From a virus: a stretch of 22,542 nucleotides of DNA. Made by a program: the position numbers and the translations under genes. Shown piece after piece: positions 1 through 5,620 of this stretch. The stretch covers positions 1 to 22,542 of IMG/VR virus record IMGVR_UViG_3300021959_009510. The stretch is one strand, 5' to 3'. Below the pieces are notes generated by a model. The model saw nothing but the letters and a program-made list of their open reading frames with translations, was not told the DNA's origin and made no database searches. Position 1 is the stretch's first letter. The number at the start of each line of letters is the position of its first letter.

Positions 1-1
1 T

Positions 2-124
2 CGTAAAGCGTCTTTGGGAGAACGTGATGATCATATATACGGTACAGCATCAGATAAAGAAATAAAAGAACTTCATGAAGAAGGAATAGGAGCAATAAGG
101 ATACCAAATGTCAAAGATAACTAG
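2..124 (+). CDS. 3' end of an unidentified gene (partial)
   Basis: An open frame enters from the left edge and gives 40 residues before the TAG stop at 122-124. The residues are charged, with the segment GERDDHIYGTASDKEIKE followed by an acidic helix-like stretch and the end IPNVKDN. The last 17 bases overlap the start of the glutaredoxin gene, so the two are probably translationally coupled and belong to one operon. I do not recognise the family from this tail. In T4-like phages glutaredoxin often sits near nucleotide-metabolism genes, but nothing in these residues identifies such a gene. Confidence 0.6.
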   Translation, partial: RKASLGERDDHIYGTASDKEIKELHEEGIGAIRIPNVKDN

Positions 125-359
125 AGCGATTGTGTGGAGCAAACCAATGTGTCCATACTGTGATATGGCAAAAAGCCTATTAAAACAAAAAGAAATCGAA
201 TACGAAGAAAGAAAAATTGGAGAAGGTTGGACCAAAGAGCAACTGTTAGAAGCAGTACCAGGAGTACGAAGTGTACCACAAATCCTGCTTGATGACAAAC
301 TGATTGGTGGTTACGATCAATTAAAAGAATATTTAAAACAAGGAGAAAAAAATGCCTAA
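108..359 (+). CDS. grx: Glutaredoxin
   Basis: An 83-residue dithiol glutaredoxin. The redox centre CPYC is at residues 15-18, the cis-proline motif SVPQI at 55-59 (P57), and the glutathione-binding GGYD at 67-70. The order and the length of about 80 residues are standard for the family. Glutaredoxins pass electrons from glutathione to disulfide substrates; phage versions are thought to reduce ribonucleotide reductase and so feed dNTP synthesis. An AAGG at 97-100 serves as ribosome binding site for the ATG at 108. The frame overlaps the previous gene by 17 bases and the next by 8, indicating an operon. The fold and active site are clear; the electron acceptor is inferred. Confidence 0.95.
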   Translation: MSKITRAIVWSKPMCPYCDMAKSLLKQKEIEYEERKIGEGWTKEQLLEAVPGVRSVPQILLDDKLIGGYDQLKEYLKQGEKNA

Positions 360-639
360 ACCACAACAAGGAGACACAATCACTATCAAACTGATGAGTG
401 GTGAAGAAGTTGTCGCAAGATTACAAGAAGATCAAGAAGAGTTATTAGTGGTCTCTAAACCAAGAGCCATAGTGAATATTCCTCAAAAAGGAATAGGTTT
501 GGGTCCATTTGTTTTCACCATACCTTTAGATGCCACTGTCGAAATATACAAAAAGAATGTGGTATGTTACGCAGAAACAGAAGACGGTATGGCTAGACAA
601 TACACGGAAGGCACATCAGGATTAACACTACCTAAATAA
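352..639 (+). CDS. Small beta-rich conserved phage protein, Sm-like by appearance
   Basis: A 95-residue protein whose N-terminal half alternates hydrophobic and polar residues (TITIKLMSGEEVVARLQED, then LLVVSKPRAIVNI), which suggests a small curved beta barrel. The G-E-E-V-V-A-R-L pattern resembles the first strands of Sm/LSm domains, but I see no diagnostic Sm2 motif. The ATG overlaps the end of the glutaredoxin gene by 8 bases, and an AAGGAG lies just upstream. The stop and the next start share TAATG. The protein encoded at 13361-13600 has a comparable N-terminal pattern (DKITIKCLKNEKMIEAEVLS) and may be a distant relative. The function is unknown; an RNA-binding role would be speculation. 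Confidence 0.8.
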   Translation: MPKPQQGDTITIKLMSGEEVVARLQEDQEELLVVSKPRAIVNIPQKGIGLGPFVFTIPLDATVEIYKKNVVCYAETEDGMARQYTEGTSGLTLPK

Positions 640-1232
640 TGAATAATAATATCATTGCCACAGACTGCGACGGAGTTTTACTCAAATGGGAAGAGGGATT
701 TGATGCTTGGATGAAATTTCAAGGATTTCCCAAAATGGCAAGTGATCATTATGAAATGCATATGAACTATCACATGAACAAAGGTCAGTGTGAAGTATTG
801 ATAAAAATTTTTAATGAATCTGCTTGGATGAAAGATCTAACCCCCATTGAAGGTGCTGTTGAAAATGTGAAGAAAATAGCAGAGTTAGGCTATAAGTTTC
901 ATGTGATTACCAGTCAAACTTTAGATATTAAAGCCAACCAGTTGAGAGAACAGAATCTTAAGGAGGTGTTCGGCGATGTGTTCCATAAAGTAGAGTGTTT
1001 GGACACAGGGGCGGACAAAGATGAAGCATTATCCAAACTGCCAGAAGGCACAATTTGGATAGAGGATAAACCGGTAAATGCTGAATTGGGTGCTGAAATG
1101 GGTTTGGTAGCATTGCTTCTTGACCTACCTCACAATTCAGTGTATAATCAAGGTAAGAGTTCAGTTCAGCGAGTAAAAGATTGGACTGAAATTTATAACG
1201 TTATAAAGGAGAAACATCATGGCAACTCATGA
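639..1232 (+). CDS. HAD-superfamily phosphatase, 5'(3')-deoxynucleotidase-like
   Basis: A 197-residue haloacid-dehalogenase-fold hydrolase. Motif I is DCDGVL at residues 9-14, with D9 the expected nucleophile and D11 the acid/base. Motif II is the T91/S92 region in HVITSQT, a lysine (K127) lies in the GADKDEAL segment, and motif III is WIEDKP with E142 and D143. Between motifs I and II sits a helical cap of about 70 residues, as in C1-type enzymes such as deoxynucleotidases. The likely reaction is phosphate removal from a nucleotide or another small phosphoester. The start overlaps the preceding stop as TAATG, and the last 14 bases overlap the next gene. The substrate is not fixed by sequence; a nucleotide role would suit the glutaredoxin neighbourhood. 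Confidence 0.85.
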   Translation: MNNNIIATDCDGVLLKWEEGFDAWMKFQGFPKMASDHYEMHMNYHMNKGQCEVLIKIFNESAWMKDLTPIEGAVENVKKIAELGYKFHVITSQTLDIKANQLREQNLKEVFGDVFHKVECLDTGADKDEALSKLPEGTIWIEDKPVNAELGAEMGLVALLLDLPHNSVYNQGKSSVQRVKDWTEIYNVIKEKHHGNS

Positions 1233-1395
1233 AGAAATAAAAACTGCGTTTGAATCTTACATCGCAGAGTCAGAAGCATTCGAGACTAAAGGTGTAAAAG
1301 CGGCGGCGGCTAGAGCAAGAAAGGCTCTTGGCATCCTAGGCAAAGCAGTTAAAGTTAGAAGAAAAGAAATCCAAGAGAAGAAAAACTCTATGTAA
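1219..1395 (+). CDS. Histone H1-like (Hc1 family) small basic protein
   Basis: A 58-residue basic protein. After an acidic N-terminal helix (HEEIKTAFESYIAESEAFE) comes a basic segment, KGVKAAAARARKALGILGKA, then VKVRRKEIQEKK. This follows the N-terminal pattern of Chlamydia histone-like Hc1 (KGNKAAAQRVR, then KVAKVYRKE), in which a helical hairpin binds DNA. The long lysine-rich tail of chlamydial Hc1 is absent. An AAGGAG at 1206-1211 is a strong ribosome binding site, and the start overlaps the HAD gene by 14 bases. Expected role: DNA binding or compaction of the host nucleoid or phage DNA. Family assignment is by pattern from memory; function is inference. Confidence 0.75.
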   Translation: MATHEEIKTAFESYIAESEAFETKGVKAAAARARKALGILGKAVKVRRKEIQEKKNSM

Positions 1396-1404
1396 TTTCG
1401 CACT

Positions 1405-1430
1405 GGGTTGCGGAGTAAAATCCGCAACTC
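1405..1430 (+). terminator. Stem-loop after the Hc1-like gene, possible terminator
   Basis: GGGTTGCGGA (1405-1414) pairs with TCCGCAACTC (1421-1430) around a GTAAAA loop: 10 pairs with one G-U. It starts 9 bases after the stop codon. The T-run (1440-1445) lies about 10 bases beyond the stem, which is further than in a classical intrinsic terminator, so it may act as an mRNA 3' end or a weak terminator. Confidence 0.55.
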
Positions 1431-1455
1431 AAACACACATTTTTTATACAATCCA

Positions 1456-1476
1456 CTAAATACAGCATATTAAATA
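1456..1476 (+). promoter_or_regulatory. Candidate late-type promoter boxes before the cold-shock gene
   Basis: CTAAATA (1456-1462) and TTAAATA (1470-1476) each differ from the T4 late box TATAAATA by one or two bases and lie 15-35 bases before the cold-shock ATG at 1491. The bases just before the ATG are A-rich with no Shine-Dalgarno. In an AT-rich genome such hits occur by chance, so this is tentative. Confidence 0.35.
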
Positions 1477-1490
1477 GATACAAAAAAAAT

Positions 1491-1700
1491 ATGGCAAAAG
1501 GTAAAATTAAATGGTTCAACTCCGCAAAAGGATTTGGATTCATTACCCCAGATGATGAAGGTAAGGACGTGTTCCTACACATTTCTGCTCTAAAAGCCGC
1601 CAACTTGAAAGAAGTTAATGACGGCGAAGTGGTTGAATATGAACTGCAAGAGTTCAGAGGTAGAGAAGTGGCTACTGACATCAAGATCATCAAAGAATAA
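1491..1700 (+). CDS. cspA: Cold-shock domain protein (CspA family)
   Basis: A 69-residue single cold-shock domain, the normal CspA length. It opens with GKIKWFN, has RNP1 KGFGFI at residues 13-18 and an RNP2-like VFLH at 27-30, and ends with the usual G-x-x-A-x-x-I-K-I strand (GREVATDIKIIKE). These aromatic residues bind single-stranded RNA and DNA and melt secondary structure, so the protein likely acts as an RNA chaperone or helps translation during infection. There is no recognisable Shine-Dalgarno, only an A-tract before the ATG. A stem-loop separates it from the upstream operon, and a sigma70-like promoter follows it at 1708. Confidence 0.95.
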   Translation: MAKGKIKWFNSAKGFGFITPDDEGKDVFLHISALKAANLKEVNDGEVVEYELQEFRGREVATDIKIIKE

Positions 1701-1707
1701 TCATCAC

Positions 1708-1736
1708 TTGACACTGTTGTAATAATATGCTATGTT
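1708..1736 (+). promoter_or_regulatory. Sigma70-like promoter giving a leaderless start at 1743
   Basis: TTGACA (1708-1713), 17 bp, TATGTT (1731-1736). Transcription would begin near 1743, which is the A of the next ATG. There is no room for a ribosome binding site in the transcript. Confidence 0.6.
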
Positions 1737-1742
1737 TATAAT

Positions 1743-1937
1743 ATGGCAATAAAATTTTACAAGAATAAAATAGTGATAGAAGACTTCCAGAATCATTGGA
1801 AGGAAGACAGCAAACATGGACACATATTCAAATTTGCTCACGGTAAAACATTCAAGGACACAAAACCATTCATCATAGAAGTGAAGCATCCAGACAAAGT
1901 GCGTAGTTCTGATGGTAGATGGCACAAAACAAAATAG
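1743..1937 (+). CDS. Small hypothetical protein
   Basis: A 64-residue, basic, hydrophilic protein (MAIKFYKNKIVIEDFQNHWK at the start) with several aromatic and histidine residues but no motif that I recognise, no signal peptide and no membrane segment. It sits alone between the cold-shock gene and the tmRNA gene. Its own promoter (1708-1736) places the predicted transcription start on the initiation codon, so translation is probably leaderless. The next promoter, for the tmRNA, begins 4 bases after its stop. Function unknown. Confidence 0.65.
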   Translation: MAIKFYKNKIVIEDFQNHWKEDSKHGHIFKFAHGKTFKDTKPFIIEVKHPDKVRSSDGRWHKTK

Positions 1938-1940
1938 TTC

Positions 1941-1969
1941 TTGACTTTCATCAATATATCTGTTTAAAT
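1941..1969 (+). promoter_or_regulatory. Sigma70-like promoter for the tmRNA gene
   Basis: TTGACT (1941-1946), 17 bp, TTAAAT (1964-1969), with predicted start near 1976. It lies just upstream of the acceptor segment of the permuted tmRNA. The TTTAAATA at 1963-1970 also resembles a late box, so the RNA could be made in more than one phase. Confidence 0.55.
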
Positions 1970-2154
1970 ACACTGTAGGCGTTGAAGTGTGTGTAATACA
2001 CTTTTGGGACGTCGGGGCAGTACCGACCACCTCCACCAAAATCGCTCATTTGAAATAGTCTGGTTTATTTCGAGGGGGTGATATAGGTTCGACCGGAGTT
2101 TAAAGACACATGGAGTTTACCAGTCAGGCCTCTGTAAAGGGCTAACTTATAAAT

Positions 2155-2226
2155 GCAAACGCATTTAAACCAGAAGTGACAGTTCCTGTCAGCGTATTCG
2201 CTGATGCGGAATTGGTTGCCGCTTAA
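2155..2226 (+). other. tmRNA tag-peptide reading frame
   Basis: The frame follows TATAAAT, starts with GCA AAC GCA and ends GAA TTG GTT GCC GCT TAA. It encodes 23 residues, beginning ANAFKPEV and ending ADAELVAA. The alanine-asparagine opening and the hydrophobic VAA end match tmRNA degradation tags, whose final residues are read by ClpXP/ClpAP. It is longer than the roughly 8-16 residues I know for most tags. Two perfect hairpins, TGACAG/CTGTCA (2177-2191) and CAGCG/CGCTG (2190-2203), lie inside the extra length and share two bases. Confidence 0.85.
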
Positions 2227-2273
2227 TACCGGCCACTTGGCGGTAGATCTACCGGGCAACAGAACAGATCAGG

Positions 2274-2295
2274 TGTGGGAGTTTCGACTCCCACA
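2274..2295 (+). terminator. Hairpin at the end of the tmRNA gene
   Basis: TGTGGGAG (2274-2281) pairs perfectly with CTCCCACA (2288-2295) around TTTCGA, followed by TTTAAAG. The 8-bp GC-rich stem fits a terminator or a 3'-end stabilising hairpin, but the T-run is short. Confidence 0.55.
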
Positions 2296-2348
2296 TTTAA
2301 AGCACAACATTATCATTAAACCATCACTTAACATTCACATACCGATAT

Positions 2349-2355
2349 CTAAATA
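2349..2355 (+). promoter_or_regulatory. Candidate late-type box before the gene at 2377
   Basis: CTAAATA, related to the T4-type late box, lies 21 bases before the ATG, with AAAGGAG (2364-2370) between. The predicted leader would be short but contain the ribosome binding site. Tentative. Confidence 0.35.
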
Positions 2356-2376
2356 ATTGTGTGAAAGGAGTCGCTT

Positions 2377-2646
2377 ATGGCTCGACCTAAAAGAAGAAAA
2401 CTTTCTCAGTTTTCTAAATGGAAGAAAAAGGCGCCTCGTGTGCCGGACATCACCTGCCCAATAATAGACGATGTGTTGCTACGATTAGACAAGCACTACG
2501 AACAACACAAATTGTTTTCAAAACATCAATGGAACATAATCCACAAACGAATGGAACAACTGCGTACTGACAATGAACTGCTCAGGGAAGGCGGACAATT
2601 TTGGTACGAAATTTGTAAAGAGCATCTCAAAAACCCAAAGAAATAG
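2377..2646 (+). CDS. Hypothetical basic protein
   Basis: An 89-residue protein with a strongly basic N-terminus (ARPKRRKLSQFSKWKKKAPR), then a helical, hydrophilic body. The amphipathic segment from about residue 47 (HQWNIIHKRMEQLRTDNELL) could form a coiled coil. The basic tail suggests nucleic-acid or virion contact but there is no named motif. The start is well supported by AAAGGAG seven bases upstream of the ATG. It follows the tmRNA gene and ends just before a new promoter, so it may be a single-gene unit. Function unknown. Confidence 0.75.
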   Translation: MARPKRRKLSQFSKWKKKAPRVPDITCPIIDDVLLRLDKHYEQHKLFSKHQWNIIHKRMEQLRTDNELLREGGQFWYEICKEHLKNPKK

Positions 2647-2660
2647 CGGTTAATTTGCTC

Positions 2661-2688
2661 TTGATTTATATCTAAAATAGTATATACT
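2661..2688 (+). promoter_or_regulatory. Sigma70-like promoter giving a leaderless start at 2695
   Basis: TTGATT (2661-2666), 16 bp, TATACT (2683-2688). The -10 box ends 6 bp before the ATG at 2695, so the transcript should start at or very near the start codon. Confidence 0.55.
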
Positions 2689-2694
2689 ATTTGT

Positions 2695-3426
2695 ATGGCT
2701 ATTTGGTATAAAAAGTATGTGATAGACAAACTGAACAAAGCAAAAGATTCAGTGGATGAAAAATTGCGAGAAGCATTTCCAAGACGTACCATAAACAAAA
2801 TAAAGATATTTCTTTACAAAGTGTTGGCAGTGATTGTGGTGATTTTTGCCGCATACATCTACGGCACATTCAATCCCAATCCTGTCACTGTGGACAAGAT
2901 CCGCAAAGAAGAAGACAAGCGAATGGTGGAGATGGCAAAAAACTTTGGGCTACACGAGCCTGAATTTGTTTTCAATGGACCAAAAACTTTTGTTAAGGCA
3001 ATGAACAAGTGCATAGATTACATCAACTGGACACTGCCCATTGATCAAAGAATACCCAGAGACATCTTGGTGGCAATGGCCATCATAGAATCCGACTATG
3101 GCAGAAGTAGATTTGCTGTGGAAGGTAATGCTCTGTTTGGGGTTAGAACCTGGAACTTGGACACTGTGCCACACATGAAGCCTGCCGCCATTCCCAACGC
3201 AAGATTTGGTGTTAAAAAATACCCAACCAAATGTCAGAGTGTGGAAGATGTGATCGCAATCATCAATAGGCACCCTGCCTACAAACCTTTTAGAGATTCA
3301 AGAAATCAAAACAGAACACAACTTAACATTGAACAAATGGTGAATGGTTTGAGTGCTTGGAGCACCAATGAGGAGTACTCCAACATTATTTTGGACAAAA
3401 TTCAATCATTGACAAACAGTAAATAA
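2695..3426 (+). CDS. Membrane-anchored glucosaminidase-family peptidoglycan hydrolase (Bax-like)
   Basis: A 243-residue protein. Residues 1-38 are basic and probably cytoplasmic; a single membrane helix spans about 39-57 (FLYKVLAVIVVIFAAYIYG); the rest is a glucosaminidase domain of the Bax type. The likely catalytic glutamate is E132 in MAIIESDYGRSRF, followed by GNALFGVRTW and the usual substrate-groove motifs YPTKCQSVEDVI and HPAYKPFR. These enzymes cut the glycan strands of peptidoglycan. With an N-terminal anchor and no cleavable signal, it would sit in the inner membrane facing the periplasm. It could act in lysis or local wall remodelling; I see no holin nearby. Its promoter predicts a leaderless mRNA. 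Confidence 0.85.
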   Translation: MAIWYKKYVIDKLNKAKDSVDEKLREAFPRRTINKIKIFLYKVLAVIVVIFAAYIYGTFNPNPVTVDKIRKEEDKRMVEMAKNFGLHEPEFVFNGPKTFVKAMNKCIDYINWTLPIDQRIPRDILVAMAIIESDYGRSRFAVEGNALFGVRTWNLDTVPHMKPAAIPNARFGVKKYPTKCQSVEDVIAIINRHPAYKPFRDSRNQNRTQLNIEQMVNGLSAWSTNEEYSNIILDKIQSLTNSK

Positions 3427-3443
3427 CACAATACAATAATAGA

Positions 3444-3827
3444 ATGGGATTTATTATTTTGAACCAACCCAAAAGAATCAAACACAGATTACCCAACACA
3501 GCATCACTGCGAAAGGCTCGTGAGGAACACAAGGCTTGGTTGAAGGAGAGAGGCTTGGACAACATCAAACCAAGACCTAAAAAGTCTGAAACATTACAGT
3601 TTGAAAAGATTGTGGATAGACAAGGCATTCCTTGTGGTGACAAAGTGCCTGTGATGGAAAAAGGTGTGGGCAGTAAGAGAGAAGAAATGAGGTACACAGG
3701 AAAACGTAGGTTGGTTGGTATTGCCACCATGCACAAATCCAATCAAGTACCTGTGTTTGCTGATGACGATGATGTGTCAGGCAGAAAAGCCGCCACAGAA
3801 ATCACACTGATGAAAGGCAACAAGTGA
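3444..3827 (+). CDS. Conserved phage hypothetical protein
   Basis: A 127-residue basic protein with a lysine/arginine-rich first half (LRKAREEHKAWLKERGLDN) and a second half with short beta-type segments. No signal peptide or membrane helix. The C-terminal acidic patch FADDDDVSGRK is distinctive. I recall proteins of this style next to structural or lysis genes in T4-like marine phages but cannot name the family. There is no clear Shine-Dalgarno before the ATG. It is probably in the transcript of the glucosaminidase gene 17 bases upstream, and its stop overlaps the next start as GTGA. Confidence 0.75.
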   Translation: MGFIILNQPKRIKHRLPNTASLRKAREEHKAWLKERGLDNIKPRPKKSETLQFEKIVDRQGIPCGDKVPVMEKGVGSKREEMRYTGKRRLVGIATMHKSNQVPVFADDDDVSGRKAATEITLMKGNK

Positions 3828-4006
3828 CAGAAGAAAAAGAAACTTTTTGGAATTTTATTTGTTGGGATTGTAAATGGAGAGGTGTTGCTCAAGAATTAGA
3901 AAAAGACGAATCTCTGGAAGAATTTTATTGTTGTCCTAGATGTAGCAGTGAAAATTTTGAAGATGTGGATTGGCACCTAGGCGATAAAAAATACACAGGA
4001 GCATAA
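3824..4006 (+). CDS. Small zinc-ribbon protein
   Basis: A 60-residue acidic protein with two cysteine pairs, C13-x2-C16 (CWDC) and C37-x2-C40 (CPRC), spaced as in a zinc ribbon. The start is GTG at 3824 overlapping the previous stop (GTGA), so translation is likely coupled. Such small ribbons bind nucleic acid or a protein partner. Its stop overlaps the next start as TAATG. Function unknown beyond metal binding. Confidence 0.75.
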   Translation: MTEEKETFWNFICWDCKWRGVAQELEKDESLEEFYCCPRCSSENFEDVDWHLGDKKYTGA

Positions 4007-4104
4007 TGTTAGGTTTGTTTTTTATAGGGATAGTGTTTAGTGTAGCAGTGATGGCATTCTTATTACACATCAGGAAATATGATGAAGACCACACAGAAGA
4101 TTAA
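4006..4104 (+). CDS. 32-residue single-pass membrane protein
   Basis: A short frame beginning MLGLFFIGIVFSVAVMAFLL, followed by HIRKYDEDHTED. About 20 hydrophobic residues form one membrane helix with a short charged tail, probably cytoplasmic by the positive-inside rule. The ATG overlaps the zinc-ribbon stop (TAATG), and the last 26 bases overlap the next gene, so it fills what would otherwise be an odd gap in a tightly packed operon. It is too short to assign; holin accessory or membrane-regulator roles are possible but unsupported. Confidence 0.6.
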   Translation: MLGLFFIGIVFSVAVMAFLLHIRKYDEDHTED

Positions 4105-4594
4105 ATCTTGGTTTAACTTTGATTGGTTAAAGAAAACAGAACTGGTTGAATTGAAAGAAGTGGATTGTTCTCAGGATCCTGTGAGACCAGAATTAGACAA
4201 TAAATTTAGAACATCATACGGCAGGAAAATGTTTGGATTAAAACACGACGGCGAAATAAAGGCTGTGATGTGTTTTGGCTTTGTGAATGAAATACCCAAA
4301 ACTGTTGAGGATCTTGATGTGCTATCCAAAGATGCATATCTACAAGCCACTCACAGGGCAGGCATACAAGGTTCAATTGCTATTGCATACACAGTTTGGA
4401 GTCTACAAAAAGGTGGTGGCAAAATGATTGTGAACGAAGTGTACAAAATGATAAAGAAATCTAATCATTTAAACAGATTGATTACACTTTCACCACTTAC
4501 CAAGATGGCTGAAAAATTTCATCTGAGAAACGGCGCCAAGTTGATCCAAAAGAACGAGACCACTCAAAACTTCGAATACACAGTAATCAAATAA
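4079..4594 (+). CDS. GNAT-like N-acetyltransferase fold protein
   Basis: A 171-residue protein. A strand turning on CFGFVNEIP precedes a helix-rich centre (GIQGSIAIAYTVWSLQKGGGK). The C-terminal segment ITLSPLTKMAEKFHLRNGAK, followed by a closing strand, resembles the last part of GNAT folds, where a helix and strand carry (F)H-x-(K)-x-GA. The acetyl-CoA loop R/Q-x-x-G-x-G/A is not clear; QKGGGKMIV at about residue 110 is a possible counterpart. It could acetylate a protein or small molecule, or be a degenerate fold. Two adjacent ATGs (4079, 4082) fit AGGAAAT at about 4073. Likely last gene of the 2695 transcript. Confidence 0.7.
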   Translation: MMKTTQKIKSWFNFDWLKKTELVELKEVDCSQDPVRPELDNKFRTSYGRKMFGLKHDGEIKAVMCFGFVNEIPKTVEDLDVLSKDAYLQATHRAGIQGSIAIAYTVWSLQKGGGKMIVNEVYKMIKKSNHLNRLITLSPLTKMAEKFHLRNGAKLIQKNETTQNFEYTVIK

Positions 4595-4657
4595 TATTTT
4601 GGTAACATCAATGCCAAAACATCAATGTTTATGCCATTTTTTTTTGGTAGTTTGTGC

Positions 4658-4686
4658 TTGACTATTTTGGCAATTTCTTATATACT
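4658..4686 (+). promoter_or_regulatory. Strong sigma70-like promoter for the envelope operon
   Basis: TTGACT (4658-4663), 17 bp, TATACT (4681-4686), predicted start near 4693. The spacer begins ATTTTGGCA, the motif shared with several other promoters in this window. A T-run at 4637-4645 upstream, after the weak hairpin AAACA/TGTTT, may end the preceding transcript. Confidence 0.7.
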
Positions 4687-4708
4687 TTAGACTTACAAAG
4701 GAGGCAAA

Positions 4709-5278
4709 ATGAATAACATTTTGAAATATGGTGCAATAGCAATTTTAGGATTCACCCTTACGGCGTGTTCTAACACAATGGTAAAGTTGCCCATCGAACA
4801 AAAAGAAAGATCAGTACCTAAATGGTACTTGAAGCACAAAGACACAGGCAAGGAAGGTATCATTTTTAGAAATGGTTTCTATTATGCAGTAGCAGTAGCA
4901 GTATCACCTGACATGGAGATGAGTTTGAAAAAATCTACATTAAAGGCAAAGGCTAAAATTGCAGACAGAATCAATGGAGAAATGAACAACAAAACTTTTA
5001 TCGAATACACTGAAAAAGGTTCCGCAGAGCAAATGACTGGTATGTTAGAAGCACAAGATATTATTGTGAATGCTATCAGTGACACTTTGATGAGAACATA
5101 TTCAGTTGAGAAGAAGATCACTGTTTATAATCCAAGCCTTAACAATTACAGATCGTTTGTATTGATTAAACTGTCTAAAAAAGACGTTGAAGACTTAATC
5201 AAGTCGTATAATAGCGATAAAGCAATTGAACAGGCTTCAGAAATAAAAACAGATATCAAAGATATTTCAAAGGATTAA
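4709..5278 (+). CDS. LPP20-family-like lipoprotein
   Basis: A 189-residue lipoprotein. The signal sequence ends in the lipobox LTAC (residues 17-20), so C20 would be lipidated. The mature part starts with a low-complexity linker, then PKWYL and a domain with an alternating A-x-x-x-A helix (STLKAKAKIADRIN), which matches my memory of LPP20-type proteins of unknown role. It would be exported and anchored in the outer or inner membrane of the infected cell. It has its own promoter and a strong AAAGGAGG before the ATG, so expression should be high. A phage lipoprotein could block superinfection or alter the envelope; that is inference. Confidence 0.8.
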   Translation: MNNILKYGAIAILGFTLTACSNTMVKLPIEQKERSVPKWYLKHKDTGKEGIIFRNGFYYAVAVAVSPDMEMSLKKSTLKAKAKIADRINGEMNNKTFIEYTEKGSAEQMTGMLEAQDIIVNAISDTLMRTYSVEKKITVYNPSLNNYRSFVLIKLSKKDVEDLIKSYNSDKAIEQASEIKTDIKDISKD

Positions 5279-5284
5279 TTCCAT

Positions 5285-5620
5285 ATGAGATATTTAATTT
5301 CCACAATCGTGGTGTTGATATCTGTTTTGTGGATTGCTAAAGCAACAGCAGGTGGTCCATGGAGCAATCAATACTGTAATCTAAAAACAGAAACGGTTAA
5401 TGTGGTTGATAGTAATGGCGTTGTCATAGACAGTAAAACAACTGAAGTTTTAGTGTGCGATGATGGAGTTAAAGACTTTTTGGCTTACAGCGGAATAGCC
5501 AAAGAATGCAGAGAATACTACTATCATATCAATTTAAACGGTTCAATGATTAAGAAGAAAGGATATGTCTGTGAAAAACTTGACGGGAGTTATGAGATTA
5601 TTGATCCTAGTGTTAGGTAG
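5285..5620 (+). CDS. Secreted hypothetical protein
   Basis: A 111-residue protein with a clear Sec signal peptide: a basic start (MRY), hydrophobic core to about residue 18, and a probable cleavage around ATAGG (residues 20-24). The mature part has cysteines at 31, 58, 75 and 95, an even number that suggests two periplasmic disulfides, and beta-rich composition. It lies 6 bases after the LPP20-like gene, using an AAGGA near the end of that gene, and its last 29 bases overlap the next lipoprotein gene. Function unknown; the shared operon suggests an envelope complex. Confidence 0.7.
   Translation: MRYLISTIVVLISVLWIAKATAGGPWSNQYCNLKTETVNVVDSNGVVIDSKTTEVLVCDDGVKDFLAYSGIAKECREYYYHINLNGSMIKKKGYVCEKLDGSYEIIDPSVR

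Larger units (their letters stand above)
1976..2295 (+). ncRNA. ssrA: Circularly permuted (two-piece type) tmRNA
   Basis: tmRNA rescues stalled ribosomes and tags the unfinished protein for proteolysis. Here the 3' tRNA-like part lies upstream of the 5' part. Acceptor segment: T-stem GTCGG (2011-2015) and CCGAC (2023-2027) around loop GGCAGTA, then CACCTCC (2028-2034), A, and encoded CCA (2036-2038). After a 35-base spacer (2039-2073) the coding segment opens with GGGGGTG (2074-2080), which pairs with CACCTCC in a 7-bp acceptor stem with one G-U, then carries the tmRNA D-region motif GGTTCGAC. A resume frame at 2155-2226 encodes a tag ending ELVAA. GTTGCC (2215-2220) and GGCAAC (2255-2260) enclose the stop codon, as expected for P5. 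The exact outer ends and helix P2 could not be fixed by eye. This gene order is known from alphaproteobacteria, some cyanobacteria and betaproteobacteria. Confidence 0.92.

Noticed and set aside
2065-2259. Minus-strand protein gene of 64 residues
   Set aside because: It lies antisense within the tmRNA, has no ribosome binding site, and is explained by the structured RNA.
2274-2295. T-arm of a one-piece tmRNA
   Set aside because: The loop contains TTTCGA, but the bases after the stem (TTTAAAG) cannot pair with GGGGGTG and no CCA follows. The upstream CACCTCC-ACCA fits perfectly, so the gene is permuted.
4637-4645. Strong terminator before the envelope operon
   Set aside because: A T9 run exists, but the only nearby stem (AAACA/TGTTT) is five weak pairs and separated from it, so I did not list it as a terminator.
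5565-5591. Upstream start of the second lipoprotein
   Set aside because: It places nine polar residues before the signal sequence, whereas the ATG at 5592 has GGGAG and a standard lipoprotein signal.
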